Of a DNA stretch of 64,000 bases, positions 59,104-64,000 are shown piece after piece; the stretch's first letter is position 1, and each line of letters begins with the position of its first letter. The DNA lies in NCBI GenBank assembly GCA_036417435.1, contig CM070900.1, forward strand, positions 116,142,315 to 116,206,314. The letters are read 5' to 3'. The notes beneath the pieces are model-generated. The model saw nothing but the letters and a program-made list of their open reading frames with translations, searched no databases and was not told where the DNA came from. The position numbers were made by a program, and so were the translations under genes. The stretch comes from Inia geoffrensis (taxonomy: Eukaryota > Chordata > Mammalia > Artiodactyla > Iniidae).

Positions 59104-60299
59104 CAGATGTGATTTCTTCCCTTCTGGCTCATCTTCCTTAGGTTGGATAGGGATTCCACATATGCTGAGAAGGGAAAGATCATAAACCAGAAAGGGGTGT
59201 GGTCATTACAGGCTACTTAATGTATTTGTCTAATTCCTTTTATTTTATTCTTCCTTCTTAATTTTTGTTCTGTAAAATCTCTTTCTCCTTCTCCACCTTT
59301 TTCCTCCTTCTTCTTAATACCAGTCTCTCTTTTCATTTGCCTTTTTTATCTGTTTAAGCACTCTGGCCACAGTAGGATTTTGTTTGTTTGGTTTTTTTAA
59401 TGTAAAAAATCGCTGCCGCATTAGAACAAAAAATTGACTTTTTATTGCTTTTTACTCAAGTAAAAAAGCTACCTTTTTTTTTTTTGTCTTGGTTTGATTT
59501 TGTTTTGTGAGAAAAGGCAACACAAAAAATACTTTTTTGATTCTTAGGTGGGGATTTTTCATGAATACGCTAAATATGACAGATTACAATTTCAGTCAGT
59601 TAAGGAACTGGGAATGGTTTGTGGGAGAGGAGGAAAAGGGAGGAAGAAGCATTGGGAAGGTAGAAACACTCATATGTAACAGAAAAGGATGAGAAGGAAA
59701 GGTAAGTAGAATGGGAGAAAAGTGGGATTGAGACTGGCATGGAAAGCCAATGGCTCAAAAGGAGGGGAGGTCTACGTGTACCCTCAGAGGTCTTTCTGAA
59801 GGACTTCCATGGGGAAGGAGGGCAAATGTGTGAAGTGGTGGTGCTCTCTGCATCACGTCCACCAAGAACACTGGGGCTGCTCTCTTCTTAAAGATCAGTG
59901 AATCTATCCCATCTATGAACCTTACTTCCAGACTCTTGGTCCTTGCGCTGGTTCAGAGGGGAAACCAACTGGAGCTAGAGAGACTTCTAGGATGATATCC
60001 AAAGTCAGAGATCTCTGTGCAGAAGCACTTCTGCCTGGTGCAAATGAGAGTGCACTCAACTTAGGGAGCTTCCAGCTAATAAAAAATCCATCCACTAAAG
60101 AAAAGTCTAGCTCAGTTGATAGTGAACATGTACAGTGACACACAGCCCACGCCCCTTCTAACTGGTCAGTGCTGATGCTTGGTTTATAAATATTTTGAGT
60201 ATCACTAGCTACCTTGGGATAGTAACTGAAAAAGAAAATGAAGATATGTTAGATTACATATACCTCTAGTTCTTTTAAACACATCAGTTTAAGCAAAGT
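59104..60299. other. Single-copy DNA
   Basis: About 1.2 kb without recognised gene or repeat; T tracts at 59389-59399 and 59474-59485. Confidence 0.45.
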
Positions 60300-60960
60300 T
60301 AGGTTCATTCATTCATTCATTTATTCGTCCGACAAATGTTTACTGAGTGCTTACTATTGCCAGGCAATGTCCTAAGCAATCGGAAATAAGGTTTAAGATA
60401 AAACTGGTGGCCCAATCTAGGGGTACTTGTAGATCATTCTTAGAAAATTGTATTTGGTTCTCTTCTAATAGGGAGCCAGTGAATTTTAAACAGAAGGGTA
60501 GTGTAGTCAGGTTGCTACTCAAAAACATTACTCTGATAGCCAGATATAGTTACAGGCTAGAGAAAATGCTGTTGTAATAGTATAAGTAAGAATGATGATC
60601 ACTTTAACCAAATCTGCAATGAAGAGCCTCGTCAAAAGAAACTTAAAAATGGAAACAACAGGACACGGGGCCGCGTTCAGTAGTGAGAGTTAGAGGAGTC
60701 AAGGGTGCAGGATAATTCCTGGGCTCCTGGATGGGATACATGGAATGTAGGGGCTTTTGCTTCAGGAGTGACCCTGTCGAGGGGGAGAGAAGGCCATGAG
60801 AGGAGGACAAGAAGCAGAAGGGCATATTGAGGGCAGAACTGAGAGGAACAGAGGAGCTGAGAGGAAGGCTGAAGAAACTGTGCAGCAGGAGAGGCTCAGG
60901 AGATGTGTTCAAAGGGTTGGGAAGAGGATCTGGACAGTGCGGTCAAGTGGAGATAATACC
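60300..60960 (-). mobile_element. L2 LINE, antisense
   Basis: It starts with (ATTC)n at 60304-60322, then 'gacaaatgtttactgagtgc', 'ttactattgccaggcaatgt', the 'gggagccagtgaattttaaa' block, 'agaagggtagtgtagtcagg' and 'cattactctgatagccagat'. The distal part to 60960 is purine-rich and less certain. The frames here are L2 by-products. Confidence 0.75.
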
Positions 60961-61039
60961 CTGTACGTAGGATGGTTCTGAGCATTAAAGATTATAATAT
61001 GTTTAGGCTCTAGCACAACGCCAAAAGATTCCTTCACTG

Positions 61040-61630
61040 TCCCTTTTCCCTTTGGCTTTACCTTCCTCCAGGCCATCAACTTCTGAGCTCATTTTCAGAA
61101 AAGAGGTTACATTAAACCAGCGCCCTTCTTATCATCCCTCATGTTTGCCTTTACTTACAGAATAGAGGCCACATGGGGTCCTTCGTGGTCTGATCCCTGC
61201 GTACCCTTTTAGCCCCGTGGCTCATTACCTTGGCACCTCTCTCCAGCTATACCATATTTAGAGCATCATGCTCTTTTATACCTTCAAGTCTTTGGACAAA
61301 CGGCTTCGTCTTCCTAGACTGTCCTCACCTAGTTCTCTAACTGCATCAACTTTTCAAGACTTCAGTTCAAGAACCTAGTTCTCCAATGTAGCCTGACCCC
61401 TACTCAGCACTAACGCCCCCATCCACACACCAAAATCCTTCTTCCTTGCTGCCACAATATTTTGTAGATTCTGCCAGTTATACTTAAGCGCTGTTTAAAC
61501 TATGTGTTTATGTATTTGAGTTTTCCCCACCCAACAGACTGATATATCCATAAAGGCAGAATGATTTCTCATTGTATCCTCAGTAATTTTATATAGTAGA
61601 TGCTCAATATCTATTTAATGAATGCATGGT
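61040..61630 (+). mobile_element. L2 LINE 3' part
   Basis: 'ggggtccttcgtggtctgat', 'gcacctctctccagctatac', 'gtccaatgtagcctgacccc'-like text at 61380-61402, 'gccacaatattttgtagatt' and the end 'gtagatgctcaatatctatt' with 'aatgaatgcatgg'. Landmarks appear in full L2 order. Confidence 0.85.
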
Positions 61631-61855
61631 TTTAGTGTGAAGCCATGAGTTCTACAGGTTAAGTAGGTACTGCATTAAACATTTTAAAGCTATGTGAACA
61701 AAGAATAATGCAGGACAATACTTTCTGGGGAGTCTTGTGGTCAGTTGTCTACCCTGAGGCTAGATTGAATTTGAGGTTCAGCAGATTATTACTGTACGGG
61801 CAAGATCCTGGCCCTAAAATCGTATTACCCTAAAGGTATTTTTTGCCCAGTCCTA

Positions 61856-62034
61856 GTGTCTTTTCTTTCTCTTTTGTTTCTTAAGAATTTTTAAAATTTC
61901 ATCACTTTTACTTATTATTTATTTTTGGCCGCACTGTGCAGCTTACAGGTACTTCGCTCACCAACCAGGGATCGAACCTGGGCCCCATGCAGTGGAAGCA
62001 CAGAGTCCTAATCACTGGACCGCCAGGGAATTCC
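61856..62034 (-). mobile_element. Older tRNA-derived SINE (CHR/Bov-tA-like)
   Basis: Antisense: 'tttggccgcactgtgcagct', 'aaccagggatcgaacctggg' (B-box complement), 'gtggaagcacagagtcctaa' and head 'cgccagggaattcccc'. It lacks the 'gagcggctgggc' central block of the other CHR copies, so it is a different subfamily. A 10-bp word 'cccagtccta' at 61846-61855 and 62035-62044 is the probable duplication; a T-rich tail of about 60 bases lies between the left word and the body. Confidence 0.85.
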
Positions 62035-62084
62035 CCCAGTCCTAATTTCTGATATAGTATGGAATTCATAAACAGTTTGAGAGA

Positions 62085-62310
62085 GAGAAGGCATAATGTA
62101 GTATGCCTGGGCTCAAATCCCTTTCACTGGCTAGTACTAACTGGATGATCATGGGCTACTTAATTAACCTCTCCATTGTTCCACTTCTTCATTTAAAAAA
62201 ACAACAGTGATAATAATGGGACATACCCCCCAGAGATGTTATGAGAATTGAGTTTAATACAATGAGTGGGTTAGAACAATGTCTGGCCCAGAATAATAAG
62301 TCTTAGTTCT
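62085..62310 (+). mobile_element. MIR SINE
   Basis: 'gtatgcctgggctcaaatcc', 'ctggatgatcatgggctact', 'taattaacctctccattgtt', 'gagatgttatgagaattgag' and 'gaacaatgtctggcccagaa' in MIR order. Confidence 0.9.
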
Positions 62311-62583
62311 ATGATTTGTGACTTCTTTCACGGATATTAGTAGCTGAAGTTGTAAGTATCCATATACCACTTTGTGTGTATACACAGTTAGCAGGATAAG
62401 CACCATATGCCAACAGAATTTCCTGAAAGCCCCAAGGGAGGTCCAGATCCTATAATGAAGTCAGTATGTGTTCCCACTCATCTTTCTATCTGAGCTCCTT
62501 CTCCACCATGAGGTCCTTCCAGAACAAGCTCTGTAGGTAAGAATGAAGGCAGAGCAGAGCACTCAGGGATGAGACTTTGTTTT
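62311..62583. other. Unclassified DNA
   Basis: Nothing recognised. Confidence 0.4.
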
Positions 62584-62600
62584 TAAACAAGAAATGTGAG

Positions 62601-62789
62601 GGCTTCCCTGGTGGCGCAGTGGTTGAGAGTCCGCCTGCCGAGGCAGGGGACGCGGGTTCGTGCCCCGGACTGGGAAGATCCCCCATGCCGCGGAGCGGCT
62701 GGGCCCGTGAGCCATGGCCGCTGAGCCTGCGCGATCGGAGCCTGTGCTCCGCAACGGGAGAGGCCACAACAGTGAGAGGCCTGCGTACC

Positions 62790-62823
<34 letters not shown>
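62601..62823 (+). mobile_element. CHR SINE (short form), young copy with A32 tail
   Basis: Head 'ggcttccctggtggcgcag', A-box-like 'tggcgcagtgg', B-box-like 'gggttcgtgcc', body end 'gcgtaccgc' and a pure A32 tail at 62792-62823. A 17-bp duplication 'taaacaagaaat[g/t]tgag' flanks it (62584-62600 and 62825-62841), preceded by TTTT as expected for L1-endonuclease targets. Intact CpGs and a long pure tail suggest a recent insertion. The frames at 62486-62872 on several phases are SINE-derived. Confidence 0.97.
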
Positions 62824-62828
<5 letters not shown>

Positions 62829-62841
62829 CAAGAAATTTGAG

Positions 62842-63981
62842 AAGAATAGATACTAGTGATGCCAATCAACAAATATCCTTTATATACCTACTAAAGTTGA
62901 AGCACTGTTCTAGGTACGATGAGGTCAATCTTTTGTATTCGGGGTTCTTTAAAAGACCTCTAAAATCATGCAGACTTCTCATGATTTGGGGCCTTACAGG
63001 ATCCTTATACTATGACAAGGAAGAATCTGGGTTGTTTTTTGGGGTTTTTTTTTTTTTCCTGCCTTGTGCTGCCTTTTATTTTTTTTCTTTCTTTCTTTCT
63101 AAAATAGCACTCCTATCAACGTGTGTAGGTACTATGGTGATAGCTGCTATATAAATACAGGAAGAGAGAACAAGAGAGGAGGGAGAGATAATTAACTCAG
63201 TTGTATAAGACTTTCTTCAAGAAGCAGAAGAAAGGTTCTCATAATTTCATTCCTATCCCCAAAGTGGCAGAAAAGAGTGTTACAATCAGCCCTAGAGCAC
63301 AATGCTGACTCCAAGACAGCGTCCACTTGATTCTTCCACCTGACCATGCAGAGGAATCCACTTTCCCTCCTGCTTTTCCCCCCTGTGTAAATAACTTCTT
63401 TATAAATGGGAAAATGGAGAACAAGCTTTTTAAACAGTTGTCATAAATTAGAATAAATTGCATTAATTCAAAATGTAAAACTAGGAGAGCCAGGAGAACA
63501 TGCAACATATTTTCCCCAAATAACACTGTGAACAAGCACAAGTGTATACTTTGGGCATATGTATATCTTTCCTCTGACTGACAGCCTGAAGGATAGTCCA
63601 TGTGATTTTTGTGTTGCTGAGGTGGAAACAACCTTTATTTGGACTGAATAGCAGAGTAAACAGGAGTGAATAAGAGACACAAAAGTTTACAGTACAGATG
63701 GTTTTTAAAAATTGTATGCCTTATCAATTAAAGGTGCACTTGTCTTTTGTTCTAGTCAACTGTCCTAGAGCCTTTTCATGGTTGTACACCAGAAAAAATT
63801 AGAGGTGGTCAGTAAATTATGCCCTGGGTTAATGCCACACAGGTTAAATGTAGCAGTAAAAGCTTATCTTCTCTACCTTTTATCTGTAAAAATTAAGATT
63901 TATCTTGCAGTGTAGTTATGTAAGTCATTAAGGAAACTAAAAATCTTAGTGAAAACAAGCCAAAATAAAAATATAGAGATT
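62842..63981. other. Single-copy DNA
   Basis: No gene recognised. A T12 tract near 63046 and a TTTC run near 63086-63100 occur. The 130-residue minus frame at 63239-63631 and the 105-residue frame at 62837-63154 have no family signature. Confidence 0.45.
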
Positions 63982-64000
63982 ATCATACTAAGTGAAGTAA
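63982..64000 (+). mobile_element. Left end of an L1 fragment, cut by the window edge
   Basis: 'gattatcatactaagtgaag' is the L1 phrase that also occurs at 17813-17831 of the 16411 element, just past ORF2. A 5'-truncated L1 in sense orientation probably continues to the right. Confidence 0.6.

Noticed and set aside
63239..63631. 130-residue frame on the minus strand
   Set aside because: No family signature, start context or splice structure; length within chance expectation for 64 kb in six frames.

Overview
The window is mammalian nuclear DNA, very probably from a cetacean (whale, dolphin or porpoise). The main evidence is a set of tRNA-Glu-derived CHR SINEs. Five are the short form, whose body ends in 'gtaccgc' before an A tail, and one is a longer form. 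L1 3' ends of the cetartiodactyl type also occur, and no ruminant BovB or BOV-A element was recognised. DNA outside the SINEs is AT-rich and CpG-poor. Species cannot be fixed from this sequence alone.

I found no protein-coding gene, exon, tRNA gene or other functional RNA gene that I can support. The longer open frames are either repeat-derived (CHR SINEs on both strands, L1 ORF2, L2, MER5A) or lack any family signature and occur at a density expected by chance. The window is best read as intergenic DNA or a large intron.

Layout. 1-10 kb: CHR SINE, MIR, L2, a tandem 29-mer with a poly(A) tract, an opposite-strand L1 tail, an old L1 3' end carrying a nested CHR SINE, a long-form CHR SINE, a 124-bp L1 with a perfect target duplication, and composite old L1M. 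10-20 kb: L2 split by a MIR, a largely single-copy stretch with one degraded L1M, then the largest young element, a 1.8-kb 5'-truncated and internally deleted L1. 20-34 kb: L2 copies, a MER5A split by a later insertion, two CpG-retaining single-copy patches near 26.3 and 27.5 kb, and a tandem pair of L1 tails at 32.1-32.4 kb. 34-50 kb: mostly single-copy DNA with scattered L2 and MIR. 50-64 kb: L2 with a nested CHR SINE, a solo MLT1-type LTR, two more CHR SINEs, an older tRNA-SINE, several L2 and MIR copies, and the first bases of an L1 at the right edge.

No previously undescribed gene system was found. The most notable observations are architectural: nested insertions that give relative ages, an L1-tail tandem probably formed by exchange between target-site duplications, and the CpG clusters in non-repeat DNA, which may be regulatory. 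Family names come from recognising diagnostic sequence by eye. No repeat library was run, so boundaries of old elements are approximate.
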